Origin: Bradyrhizobiaceae bacterium
Lineage (GTDB): Bacteria; Pseudomonadota; Alphaproteobacteria; Rhizobiales; Aestuariivirgaceae
Direction of reading: 5' to 3'
Assembly (NCBI GenBank): GCA_947475225.1
Contig: CANJMQ010000034.1
Coordinates: forward strand, 1 to 40,331
DNA length: 40,331 nucleotides
A model generated the notes under the pieces. That model worked only from the letters and a program-made list of their open reading frames with translations, did no database searches and was not told the origin of the DNA. The position numbers and the translations under genes were made by a program. This document shows, in pieces, positions 15,287-23,032 of the stretch. Position 1 is the stretch's first letter. Each line of letters opens with the position of its first letter.

Positions 15287-16704
15287 AGGTTGTCGCAGTC
15301 GATCAGGGCACCACCGGCACCAAGTCCTATGTTTACGACGACGCTGGGCGCTTCGCATCTGTCGCTGCCTTCGAGCACGCGCAGTTCTATCCGCAGCCGG
15401 GCTACGTCGAGCATAATCCGGAGGAGCTGCTGCGCAATGTGGCCGAAGCCATCGCCGCGGCAGGCAAGGTCAATGCCATCGGCATCGACAACCAGGGCGA
15501 AACCGTCATTGCATGGGATTCATCCACGGGTCGTCCCATCCACAACGCCATCGTCTGGCAGGATGACCGCACCAGGCAGGTCACCGAGCGGCTGAAGGCG
15601 GAGGGTGCGGAGGAGCTGACCCAGAAACTCGCGGGCCTGCCGCTTGACCCCTATTTCTCTGCTGCCAAGCTGCGCTGGTTCATTGATCATGTTCCAGAGG
15701 CGAAGGACCTGCTGCGCCAGAAACGCCTGCGGCTCGGCACCTCCGAGGCGTTCTTCCTCGCGCGCCTCGCGGGAGAGTTTGTCACCGACGTCACCACCGC
15801 CTCGCGCACCAGCCTCATGTCGCTGGATACCTTCCAGTGGGACGACAGGCTCTGCGATCTCTTCGGCGTACCCATGGACTGCCTGCCGGAGATCAGGCCC
15901 TCCACCGGCCCCTTCGGTGAACACAAGGGCGTACCCATCACCGCGAGTCTTGTCGATCAGCAGTCGGCGCTCTTCGGTCATGGCTGTGCGAATGTGGGGG
16001 ACGTCAAGATCACCTTCGGCACCGGTGCCTTCGCGCTGGCAATTGCCGGGGCGGAGCGGGTGAACGGCAGCCGCTTCGGTATCGTGCCCACGGTGGCCTG
16101 GCAGCAGCGCGCCGAGAAGCCGTTCTTCGCGCTGGAGGGCGGTGTCTACAATGCGGCCTCGGCGGTGAACTGGGCCAAGCAGATCGGTTTGTTCACGGAT
16201 TATGCGCAGATCAGCTCCTTCCAGAAGCACCCCGCCATCCTGCGCGATCTCGCCTTTGTGCCGGCACTTTCAGGCCTTGCCTGCCCGCACTGGGACCGCT
16301 CGGCGTCGGGGCTGTGGATCGGGCTCGGGCTGGACACGACGCGCGCCGACATGATGCAGAGTCTCATCGAGGGCGTGGCGCTGCGTGCAGCCGAGGTGAT
16401 CGCGGCGATGGGCGAGTTGCTGCCGCTTGGTCCCAGCATCTCGGTCGACGGCGGCATGGTGCAGAATGCCTATCTGCTGCAGGTGCTGGCGGATGTGACG
16501 GGGCGCACCATCACCGTTCCGTCCGCCACCGACCTCACGGCGCTGGGAACCGCCCGCATGGCGATGCGGGGGCTGGGGGTGGCAAGTCTTCCCGACTTGC
16601 CGCCGCCCGGCAGCAGTGTGAGGCCGGTGGGGACCTATGGCCCCGAGGCGCGCAGCCGCTTCGCCACAGCGGTAACGCGCGCCCGGGGCTGGAAGGAAGC
16701 TTGA
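15283..16704 (+). CDS. FGGY family carbohydrate kinase (glycerol-kinase-like)
   Basis: A 473-residue kinase of the FGGY family, slightly shorter than glycerol kinase (about 500). The N-terminal phosphate-binding loop is VAVDQGTTGTKSYVYD; then AIGIDNQGETVIAWDSSTGRP and AIVWQDDRT, the glycerol-kinase-like substrate loop with the conserved Gln and Asp; GDVKITFGTGAFAL, the ATP-site motif; and ISVDGGMVQNAYLLQVLADV, the FGGY-2 signature. It is the last gene of the operon, coupled by ATGA overlap to the oxidoreductase. Activity on glycerol, erythritol or an amino alcohol is possible; the sequence does not decide. Confidence 0.88.
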   Translation: MKVVAVDQGTTGTKSYVYDDAGRFASVAAFEHAQFYPQPGYVEHNPEELLRNVAEAIAAAGKVNAIGIDNQGETVIAWDSSTGRPIHNAIVWQDDRTRQVTERLKAEGAEELTQKLAGLPLDPYFSAAKLRWFIDHVPEAKDLLRQKRLRLGTSEAFFLARLAGEFVTDVTTASRTSLMSLDTFQWDDRLCDLFGVPMDCLPEIRPSTGPFGEHKGVPITASLVDQQSALFGHGCANVGDVKITFGTGAFALAIAGAERVNGSRFGIVPTVAWQQRAEKPFFALEGGVYNAASAVNWAKQIGLFTDYAQISSFQKHPAILRDLAFVPALSGLACPHWDRSASGLWIGLGLDTTRADMMQSLIEGVALRAAEVIAAMGELLPLGPSISVDGGMVQNAYLLQVLADVTGRTITVPSATDLTALGTARMAMRGLGVASLPDLPPPGSSVRPVGTYGPEARSRFATAVTRARGWKEA

Positions 16705-16737
16705 ATACCCTGACGCGAATTCCTTTCGGAACGCGCG

Positions 16738-17262
16738 CTAGGCCGCTTCCTGCTGAAGCGCCTCGAGCCGGCCGCAGCCGGCAACCAGGCCTTCCGCGCC
16801 ATCAAGCGCGCCGGGGATCATCTCGATCCCGAGGAAACGCGCACGGTCCACAGGCCCGGGCAGATGCAGATCTGCCACGAGGCCGCCGGTGAAGCCGAAG
16901 CGCGCATAGTAGGGCGCATCACCCACCAGGATGATGGCCGCGTGGCCGAGCATCTTCGCCTCCGCCATGGCATGGCGCATCAGCGCCGCGCCAATGCCCT
17001 TGCCCTGCTCCTTGCAGTCAACGGCCAAGGGTCCCAGCAGCAGCGCATGGCCGGCCGAGCCTGCCACCACGTCCCACAGGCGGATGGTGCCGACGAGCCT
17101 GCCCTTGGCGTCCACCGCGCTGAAGGCCAAGCCCTCAGACGGCAACCGCCCGGCGCGGATGCGCTCGGAGGTCTTGCGGCGGCGCGTCTTGCCGAAGGCG
17201 CGGTCGAGCAGGCGCTCACGGGCCGGAACATCTTCGGCAATTTCGGTGCGGATCATGGTCAT
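16738..17262 (-). CDS. GNAT family N-acetyltransferase
   Basis: A 174-residue acyl-CoA-dependent acetyltransferase resembling the YhbS type. The acetyl-CoA motif A is LAVDCKEQGKGIGAALMRHA (Q/R-x-x-G-x-G/A), followed by AIILVGDAPYYARFGF, typical of the subfamily. GGAAGG-type ribosome binding sequence lies eight bases upstream of the ATG at 17262. It converges with the kinase operon (33 bases between stops, holding a small GCG-rich hairpin) and lies downstream of the ornithine decarboxylase gene across a repeat. The acceptor is unknown; a polyamine would fit the neighbourhood but this is only a guess. Confidence 0.87.
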   Translation of the reverse strand: MTMIRTEIAEDVPARERLLDRAFGKTRRRKTSERIRAGRLPSEGLAFSAVDAKGRLVGTIRLWDVVAGSAGHALLLGPLAVDCKEQGKGIGAALMRHAMAEAKMLGHAAIILVGDAPYYARFGFTGGLVADLHLPGPVDRARFLGIEMIPGALDGAEGLVAGCGRLEALQQEAA

Positions 17263-17277
17263 GGGACAAGCCTTCCT

Positions 17278-17346
17278 GTCATCCCGGCGCTCAAGCGCCG
17301 GGAACCAAAGAAACTGGGAGGTCCCCCGGCACCTGCCGGGGGCGAC
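17278..17346 (-). repeat. Dispersed intergenic repeat, copy 2; likely terminator of the decarboxylase gene
   Basis: GTCATCCCGG opens an eight-base perfect stem CCCGGCGC-TCAA-GCGCCGGG (17283-17302). A second stem, GTCCCCCGGCA with TGCCGGGGGCGAC (17321-17346), follows. The unit shares its GTCATCCCGG...CCGGGAACC frame with copies at 2185 and 22932. It occupies the 105-base gap between the decarboxylase stop and the GNAT start. Confidence 0.6.
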
Positions 17347-17367
17347 TGGAGTGTGATTAGCCTTGCG

Positions 17368-18504
17368 TCAGATGACGTAGGACTTGAGCGGCGAGAAGCC
17401 GTTGAAGGCCACGGCCGCATAGGTCGTCGTGTAGGCGCCGGTGGCCTCGATCAGGACCTCGTCACCCACCGTGAGCGTCACGGGAAGGTCGTAGGGCGTC
17501 TTCTCGTAGAGCACGTCGGCCGAGTCGCAGGTCGGTCCTGCGATCACGCAGGGGGCCTTCTCGTCGCCGTCCTTCGCCGTCACGATCGGGTAGCGGATCG
17601 CCTCGTCCATCGTCTCGGCGAGGCCGCCGAACTTGCCGATGTCGAGGTAGACCCAGCGGTGGTTGTCGTTGGCGTGCTTCCTGGAGATCAGCACGACCTC
17701 CGCCTTCACCACGCCCGCATTGCCCACCATGCCGCGGCCCGGCTCGATGATCGTCTCGGGAATCGCGTTGCCGAAGTGCTTGGTCAGCGCCTCGTGGATG
17801 GCGTTGGCGTAGCTGCCCGTGCCCGGCACCTCTTTCAGGTACTTGGTCGGGAAGCCGCCGCCGAGGTTCACCATCTTCAAGGTGATGCCGCGCGCCTGCA
17901 TGGCGTCGAAGATCGCCTTCGACTCTTCCAGCGCCTGGTCCCAGGCCGCCAGCCGCGTCTGCTGCGAGCCGACGTGGAAGGAGATGCCATAGGCCTCGAG
18001 GCCCAGCTTGTGGGCATGCATCAGCACGTCCACCGCCATGGCGGGCTCGCAGCCGAACTTGCGCGACAGCGGCCACTCGGCGCCAGCACCATCGGTGAGG
18101 ATGCGGCAGAACACCTGGGCAGCCGGAGCAGCGCGGGCGACCTTCTCCACTTCCTCGTCCGAATCGACGGCGAAGAGCTTCACGCCGAGGGCGTGGGCGC
18201 GCGCGATGTCGCGCTCCTTCTTGATGGTGTTGCCAAAAGAGATGCGGTCGGGCGAGGCACCGGCGGCCAACGCCATCTCGATCTCCGGCACGGAGGCCGT
18301 GTCGAAGCACGAGCCCATGTCGGCCAGCATCTTGAGTATCTCCGGCGCCGGGTTGGCCTTCACCGCATAGAAGATGCGGGTGTCGGGCATGGCGCGGCGG
18401 AAGGCGCGGTAGTTGTCGGCGATGACGTCGAGATCGACCACGAGGCAAGGGCCTTCGGGACGCTGGTCACGCAGGAAGTCGAGAATGCGAGCGGTGGCTG
18501 CCAT
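17368..18504 (-). CDS. odc: Ornithine decarboxylase (eukaryotic-type, group IV)
   Basis: A 378-residue alanine-racemase-fold PLP enzyme making putrescine from ornithine; some alphaproteobacterial members also take lysine. The Schiff-base Lys49 lies in FYAVKANPAPE; further landmarks are SFHVGSQ, NLGGGFPTKY, EPGRGMVGNAG (phosphate-binding), GPTCDSADVLYE with the catalytic Cys, and GAYTTTYAAVAFNGF at the end. The ATG at 18504 is chosen because GGGGAGA stands seven bases before it; upstream in-frame codons belong to the leader. The 321-base leader has features of an attenuator (see the regulatory entry). It is downstream of the ynj block on the same strand but probably has its own control. Confidence 0.93.
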   Translation of the reverse strand: MAATARILDFLRDQRPEGPCLVVDLDVIADNYRAFRRAMPDTRIFYAVKANPAPEILKMLADMGSCFDTASVPEIEMALAAGASPDRISFGNTIKKERDIARAHALGVKLFAVDSDEEVEKVARAAPAAQVFCRILTDGAGAEWPLSRKFGCEPAMAVDVLMHAHKLGLEAYGISFHVGSQQTRLAAWDQALEESKAIFDAMQARGITLKMVNLGGGFPTKYLKEVPGTGSYANAIHEALTKHFGNAIPETIIEPGRGMVGNAGVVKAEVVLISRKHANDNHRWVYLDIGKFGGLAETMDEAIRYPIVTAKDGDEKAPCVIAGPTCDSADVLYEKTPYDLPVTLTVGDEVLIEATGAYTTTYAAVAFNGFSPLKSYVI

Positions 18505-18825
18505 GTGGGTATCTCCCCGAATCAAAGGTAAGCGTTGCCTGAATCGGTATGATGACGGCCGTTCCACGCTGTGGAGACGTGGAAACGCGCGGGCTCATAC
18601 TGACGTTCGCCTTGGCTTGATCGGGAGTGTCCCAATCGCACATGGGGCAAGGAAAGTGGTGCCTCTCAGTAACCCCGGCCTTTGGAGGAGCCGGCAGAGA
18701 CCAAAAAGCCCGCACCGTCGTTGCTTTGGGGAAATCCTTGGGGCACGTGCGACTTTGGGCGAGCGCGATATGTGCCCGTTCGTTGTCGCATGCAAGGGTT
18801 TTTTGACCCAGCAGCCAAGATTTTT
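18505..18825 (-). promoter_or_regulatory. Long structured leader of ornithine decarboxylase (speF-motif-like attenuator)
   Basis: This gap has alternative pairings typical of a switch. TGCGAC (18790-18785) pairs with GTCGCA (18753-18748), and GGGCAC (18777-18772) pairs with GTGCCC (18746-18741); because they interleave, they are pseudoknotted or mutually exclusive. The second strand of the first pair can also pair with GTGCG (18715-18711), which is followed by GGCTTTTTGG, a terminator-like end. Further hairpins are CCGGC/GCCGG (around 18678-18697) and TTCCACG/CGTGGAA (18562-18584), just before the gene. The Rfam speF motif is known upstream of ornithine decarboxylase genes in alphaproteobacteria and fits by position; I could not align it. 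A leader reading frame of 41 codons overlaps these elements. Confidence 0.55.
18666..18791 (-). CDS. Possible 41-residue leader peptide before ornithine decarboxylase
   Basis: A frame opening MRQRTGTYRARPKSHVPQGF and closing SKGRGY spans exactly the alternative stems of the leader, from the first strand of the first stem to past the T-rich segment. Translation would disrupt those stems, as in leader-peptide attenuation; in gammaproteobacteria a leader peptide (SpeFL) senses ornithine for a different decarboxylase. There is no good ribosome binding site before the ATG, and the peptide is not similar to SpeFL as far as I can see. It could equally be chance. Confidence 0.25.
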   Translation of the reverse strand: MRQRTGTYRARPKSHVPQGFPQSNDGAGFLVSAGSSKGRGY

Positions 18826-19431
18826 TCAGCCGAAGGCCTTCCAGCCGGCGTGAAGCCGCGCGGCGGCCGTCAGTGCACAGAGCATGGCGTAAAAATAGGC
18901 AAGCCCCGCGAAGTGCTGAGGCCACAGGCACATGGCAAGGAAGCAGGCGATCGTCTCCGTCCCCTCGGTGAGACCGCCGAGATAATAGAAGGCCTTCGAC
19001 GGATAGGCCGTGCTCTTCAAGCCCCGCTTCTCCGCCAGCACCGCGAAAGCGAGGAAGCTCGTCCCCGTCACCACGAAGGCGGCGAGCAGCACGGCAGCCG
19101 CCAGCGCGTTGGCGGCAGGCTCCGCCACACCGAAGGCCAGCGGTATGGCGGCGTAGAAGACGAAGTCGAGCGAGATGTCGAGGAAGGCGCCGCGCTCGGA
19201 GGTCGTCGAGAGTCGCGCCAGCGCGCCGTCGATGCCGTCCAGCGCCCGGTTGGCAAGCAGCGGCAGCACGGCCAGGACGCTGTGGCCGGAGGCCACCAGC
19301 ACCGCCGCCAGCAGGCCCAGCGCGAAGCCCGCCAGCGTCACCTGGTCGGCGGTGATGCCGCGCTTCGACAGCTGCCGCGCGGCGCCATCGACGGCGGGCT
19401 TCACCAGTTTCAGGGCAAGGCGGTCAAGCAT
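18826..19431 (-). CDS. ynjF: CDP-alcohol phosphatidyltransferase family protein, YnjF-like
   Basis: A 201-residue integral membrane enzyme with about six hydrophobic segments. The family signature D-G-x2-A-R-x8-G-x3-D-x3-D is complete: DGALARLSTTSERGAFLDIS then LD, around residues 71-92. Such enzymes transfer a phosphoalcohol from CDP-alcohol using two metal ions bound by the aspartates. The ATG overlaps the end of the upstream ABC ATPase gene by eight bases, and the order ynjB-ynjC-ynjD-ynjF is that of E. coli (which has ynjE between the last two). The lipid product is unknown. It lies directly upstream of the decarboxylase leader. Confidence 0.9.
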   Translation of the reverse strand: MLDRLALKLVKPAVDGAARQLSKRGITADQVTLAGFALGLLAAVLVASGHSVLAVLPLLANRALDGIDGALARLSTTSERGAFLDISLDFVFYAAIPLAFGVAEPAANALAAAVLLAAFVVTGTSFLAFAVLAEKRGLKSTAYPSKAFYYLGGLTEGTETIACFLAMCLWPQHFAGLAYFYAMLCALTAAARLHAGWKAFG

Positions 19432-20068
19432 GGGTCACCGTCCCGTCCTTCAGCAGCAGAAGGCGGCCCTTGGCGGGCACGTCGCCTGCGTCGTGCGTCA
19501 CCATCAGGCAGGGAATGCGGCGCGCCGCGATGTGCTCGAACACGAAGCTGCGCATGGTCTGGCGCAGCTCCGCGTCGAGCTTGTTGAAGGGTTCGTCCAG
19601 CAGCATGGCATGGGGCTCCGCCACCAGCGCCCGCATCAGCGCCACGCGCGCCCGCTGGCCGCCGGACAGCGTGTGTGGCGGCCGGTCTCCCAGCCCCACG
19701 AGTTCTGCCTCGGCAAGGGCTGCCTCCACCTTTGCCAGGCGCTCCGGCCGGGCCCCGCGCGGCATGCCGAACAGCAGGTTCTCTGACACGGTGAGATGAG
19801 GGAAGAGGAGATCGTCCTGGAACAGCCGCCCGATGCGCCGCCTCTCCGGCGGCAACCCGTTGAGGGCGATGCCGTCGAGGCTCACGCAGCCCGTGGCGGC
19901 GAACGGGTTGTCGAGGTCGCCCGCGATGAAGGCAAGCAGCGTCGACTTGCCCGCGCCGCTCGCTCCCATCAGCGTCACCGTCTCGCCCGGCGCCACGGCG
20001 AGCGACAAGGGCGCGATGAGCGGGCGTCCGGCAAGGCTGATCGACACATCCTCCAGCCTCAGCGCCAT
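19424..20068 (-). CDS. ynjD: ABC transporter ATP-binding protein YnjD
   Basis: A 214-residue single ATPase domain. Walker A is GASGAGKST, the signature is LSGGQRARVALMRAL, Walker B MLLDEPFNKLD, and the H-loop MVTHDAGD. It has the compact length of thiamin/iron-type importers (ThiQ, YnjD), with no C-terminal regulatory domain. The ATG at 20068 starts 10 bases inside the end of the permease gene and its stop overlaps the ynjF start, so all four genes should be translated from one mRNA. It powers uptake through the fused permease. Confidence 0.93.
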   Translation of the reverse strand: MALRLEDVSISLAGRPLIAPLSLAVAPGETVTLMGASGAGKSTLLAFIAGDLDNPFAATGCVSLDGIALNGLPPERRRIGRLFQDDLLFPHLTVSENLLFGMPRGARPERLAKVEAALAEAELVGLGDRPPHTLSGGQRARVALMRALVAEPHAMLLDEPFNKLDAELRQTMRSFVFEHIAARRIPCLMVTHDAGDVPAKGRLLLLKDGTVTHA

Positions 20069-21657
20069 CTCGGTCTCCCCAGCAGTGCCGCGGCAAGGAA
20101 GGCGAGCAGCGGCGGCAGCGCCAGCGCCAGCGCGAAGGCGGCGGTGAGTGGCCGGTTGCCGCCCGACGCGAGCGTCACGGCCTCCATCGGCAGCGTGCTG
20201 AAGCGCCCCGCCGCGACGAGCTGTGCCGGCACGAATTGGGCAATCGACACGGCGAAGCCGATGGCCCCTGCAGTGAGCAGTGGCATCTTCAGCAGCGGCA
20301 GCTTCACGCGCGCCCACGCCGAGGTCTTCGAGGCAGCCAGCGCCCGCGCCGCCGCCACATAGCGCCCGTCGAAGGCGCGGTAGGGTCCGGCGAGCACGAT
20401 CAGCACATAGGCTGCGACCGGCGTGAGATGGGCGAGGAACAGGCCGAACAGCGTGCCGGTGAGGCCGAGCGGCAGGAACAACCGGTACTGGCCTCCCGCA
20501 CTCGCCAGTTGCGGCAGCGCCAAAGCGATGAGAGCAAGTGCGATCACCCAGCGGTCGCGCTGCGGGCTTTGCGTCTCGAACCACAGCACCGTACTCGCCA
20601 CCGCCACGGCGGCGGCAGCGAATGACAACAGCAGGCTCAGCCACAGCGGCGCGGCTGACACGTCCATCCATGCTGAAAGATCGACGGCAGGCGGCAGCAG
20701 TGCAGGGTAAGGCCAGCGCGGGGCAAGCGAGAGCAGCACGAGAATGAGCAGAGCCAGCGTGAGTGTGATGAGTGCCGCCATGCCGACGAGAGCGGCCGCG
20801 CTGCGCGGCGCCTGCAGTGCGGAGGGGCCTGCGGTCAGCGCGCGGTGGATGGCACTCCGCCCAGCGCGCTTCAGCAGCACAATCATGGCAAGGACGATCG
20901 CCAGCGCCGCCGTCAGCAGCAGCGTCATGGCAAGGCCCATGCCATTGACGCCCGCGTCGGCGTTGTTGAGCGCGTGCCAGATCACCACGGCCAGCGTCGG
21001 CGGCTGGGTGGGCCCCAGCACCAGCGCCATGTCAACGACGGTCGCGCCATAGACAAACACGATGACCAGAGGCCAGCGCAGCTCGCCCATCAGCGGTGGC
21101 AGCGCGACGCGCAGGAAGGCGGAGCCCGGCGCATGGCCAAGGCTCGCCGCCGCGCGGGCTTCGGCCCTGAGCCGCGCCGCTGCATCGCCGCGTGACAGCA
21201 CCGCAAAGCCGGCCGTGAGCAGAAAGGGTATCTCCTTCAGCGCCAGCGCCAGCGTAAGCGCCACGCCCCACGGATCCTGCACGCTCACCCATTGCGGCGG
21301 CGCGTCACCGCCGACGACAAGGCGCGCGATGAGGCCTGATGGCATGACGAGAAAGCCGAAGCCGATGGCGAAGGCCAGATGCGGAACGGCAAGTCCCGCT
21401 GCCGCAAGGGCCTGCAGCCTGTTCCACACAAGACTGCCTGAGAGCCCGCCGATGAGCAGCAGGCTGATCGCGAGAGCAATCAGCGAGGAGAAGGCGCCCG
21501 TTGCAAGCGACAGCGCCAGCGCGGGCCACAGCTGCGGATGCGCCAGCGCCATGTGCCAGGCCGCGCCATCGCGTGCCGCAGGCACCAGCATGGCGAGCGA
21601 CATGAGCAGCGGCAGCGCCCACAGCAGCGCCAGCGGTGCCGCGCCAAGCCTGGTCAT
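20059..21657 (-). CDS. ynjC: ABC transporter permease YnjC (two fused transmembrane domains)
   Basis: A 532-residue membrane protein with about 12 hydrophobic segments in two homologous halves, like ThiP and iron(III) permeases. Each half contains an EAA-like cytoplasmic loop that contacts the ATPase: RAEARAAASLGHAPGSAFLR in the first half and YVAAARALAASKTSAWARVK in the second. The first half begins with a signal-anchor (PLALLWALPLLMSLAML). The ATG at 21657 overlaps the stop of the binding-protein gene as ATGA. The substrate of YnjBCD is unknown. Confidence 0.92.
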   Translation of the reverse strand: MTRLGAAPLALLWALPLLMSLAMLVPAARDGAAWHMALAHPQLWPALALSLATGAFSSLIALAISLLLIGGLSGSLVWNRLQALAAAGLAVPHLAFAIGFGFLVMPSGLIARLVVGGDAPPQWVSVQDPWGVALTLALALKEIPFLLTAGFAVLSRGDAAARLRAEARAAASLGHAPGSAFLRVALPPLMGELRWPLVIVFVYGATVVDMALVLGPTQPPTLAVVIWHALNNADAGVNGMGLAMTLLLTAALAIVLAMIVLLKRAGRSAIHRALTAGPSALQAPRSAAALVGMAALITLTLALLILVLLSLAPRWPYPALLPPAVDLSAWMDVSAAPLWLSLLLSFAAAAVAVASTVLWFETQSPQRDRWVIALALIALALPQLASAGGQYRLFLPLGLTGTLFGLFLAHLTPVAAYVLIVLAGPYRAFDGRYVAAARALAASKTSAWARVKLPLLKMPLLTAGAIGFAVSIAQFVPAQLVAAGRFSTLPMEAVTLASGGNRPLTAAFALALALPPLLAFLAAALLGRPRWR

Positions 21658-22847
21658 GTGCCGTAGCGTTCGAGCCAGGCCGCCTCGATCAGCGGCACCC
21701 AGCTGCCATGCGGCTCGGGAATGGTGCGGCTGGGCTTCATCACCGACCCCGCCACCTTGAGGTGGCTGAACAGGGCGCGCTGGGCGCGGGTGAGCTTGTC
21801 CATGTCGAGCACCGTCGGGTCACCCCACAATTTGATATCCGCCTTGCGCGCCTGTGCCTCGGGCGACAGCAGGAAGTTCGCCGTCACCTGTGCTGCGGCG
21901 CTGGCCTTTGAATTGATGGGGATCGCCACGAAATGCGTGTTGCCGATACTGCCGTCACGGTTCTGCCAGGCGATGGTGGCGCCGGGCAGCGTTCCTGCCA
22001 TCACGAGGTTGGCCGGTTCGTTGGGGTTGAAGGTGAGGCCCATCAGCAACTCGCCATCCGCCAGCATCTGCGTCACCTGCGCCTGGGACTGCGGGAACTG
22101 CTTGCCCTCTCGCCACAGATGCGGGTGCAGCTGGTCGAGGTATTCGAACAGCGGCCTGGAGGCCTCCACGAAGGTCTCCTTGTCGATGGACACCGGCAGC
22201 AGCATGCGGTCGTCGATGGTTTCGGCCAGCGCCTGCTTGATGAAGGTGTCGCCATGGAAGTCGGGCGGGGCCGGATAGGTGATGCGGCCTGGCTCCTCCT
22301 TGGCGAGGTCGAGCAACTCCATCATCGACATGGGCGGCGTGTCGAGCCTGGCGCCATCGGCGAAAAAGGTAAGCTGCGCCATGCCCCAGGGCGACTCGAG
22401 GCCCTCGGTGCCTTCCGCGAAGTCGACGCGCGTCGTCGGCTTGCCGTCGACATCGACCAGCGCAAAGTTGGGCAGGTCCTCGGCGAAGGGTCCGAACAGC
22501 AATTGTTCTTCCTTCATCACGTGAAAATTCTCGCCATTGATCCAGATGAGGTCGGCGCTGCCGTCTTTTTCCGCCCTCACCTCGTCCCGCACGCGGCGCA
22601 CGGCTTCCGCCGTGTCGGTGAGCTTCACGTGCTCGAGGGTGAGTCCGTAACGCTTGTTCAGCTCGTCCGCCGCCCAGGCGATATAGGCATTGACCTGCGG
22701 CGAGCCGGCCCAGGCATTGAAATAGACGGTCTGCCCCTTGGCCTGCCTTTCGATATCGGCCCAGCTGTCCTGCGCGCGCGCCGGCGAGAGGAACGGCGTC
22801 ATGGCAAGCAAGCTGGCGAAACCGCGGCGGCTAAGTCTCAAGGGCAT
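21654..22847 (-). CDS. ynjB: ABC transporter substrate-binding protein YnjB
   Basis: A 397-residue extracytoplasmic binding protein. The N-terminus MPLRLSRRGFASLLAM with an AxA site at SPARAQ is a signal peptide with twin arginines, suggesting Tat export. The mature part has QTVYFNAWAGSPQVNAYI, WGMAQLTFFADGARL and YPAPPDFHGDTFIKQAL, which I recognise as the YnjB type rather than the thiamin or iron binding proteins. It heads the four-gene block. About 185 bases upstream lies the end of the CRTAC1 gene, with a repeat between. No cofactor or binding residues can be named with confidence. Confidence 0.9.
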   Translation of the reverse strand: MPLRLSRRGFASLLAMTPFLSPARAQDSWADIERQAKGQTVYFNAWAGSPQVNAYIAWAADELNKRYGLTLEHVKLTDTAEAVRRVRDEVRAEKDGSADLIWINGENFHVMKEEQLLFGPFAEDLPNFALVDVDGKPTTRVDFAEGTEGLESPWGMAQLTFFADGARLDTPPMSMMELLDLAKEEPGRITYPAPPDFHGDTFIKQALAETIDDRMLLPVSIDKETFVEASRPLFEYLDQLHPHLWREGKQFPQSQAQVTQMLADGELLMGLTFNPNEPANLVMAGTLPGATIAWQNRDGSIGNTHFVAIPINSKASAAAQVTANFLLSPEAQARKADIKLWGDPTVLDMDKLTRAQRALFSHLKVAGSVMKPSRTIPEPHGSWVPLIEAAWLERYGT

Positions 22848-22931
22848 CTGTTGTCTGTCTCCGTCTCCCCCCGTCTTAGGCTGGCGGAGGCGAAAAGAAA
22901 ATCAGCTTGCCGTGAAGGGCAAAACACCTCT

Positions 22932-23013
22932 GTCATCCCGGTGGAAAGCCGGGACCCGGCTTTCCACCGGTTCTGATGTCCATAACCGGACCCCGCACTT
23001 CGCCGGGATGATG
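22932..23013 (-). repeat. Dispersed intergenic repeat, copy 3
   Basis: GTCATCCCGG begins a perfect 14-base stem, CCGGTGGAAAGCCG (22938-22951) with CGGCTTTCCACCGG (22957-22970). A shorter arm in inverted orientation, GGACCCCGCACTTCGCCGGG then ATGATG, ends at 23013, so this copy has the same inverted-pair plan as the one at 2185 but compacted. It lies just beyond the CRTAC1 stop and probably ends that transcript. Confidence 0.65.
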
Positions 23014-23032
23014 GTAAAAAGACAGGGCAGCC

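Noticed and set aside
16864..18531. A 555-codon plus-strand frame opposite the acetyltransferase and ornithine decarboxylase
   Set aside because: It runs across two clear minus-strand genes and a repeat, and has no recognisable domain.
18741..18790. A true H-type pseudoknot with both six-base stems formed at once
   Set aside because: The linker between the second strands is only one base, too short to span six pairs, so mutually exclusive stems are more likely; not claimed as a pseudoknot.
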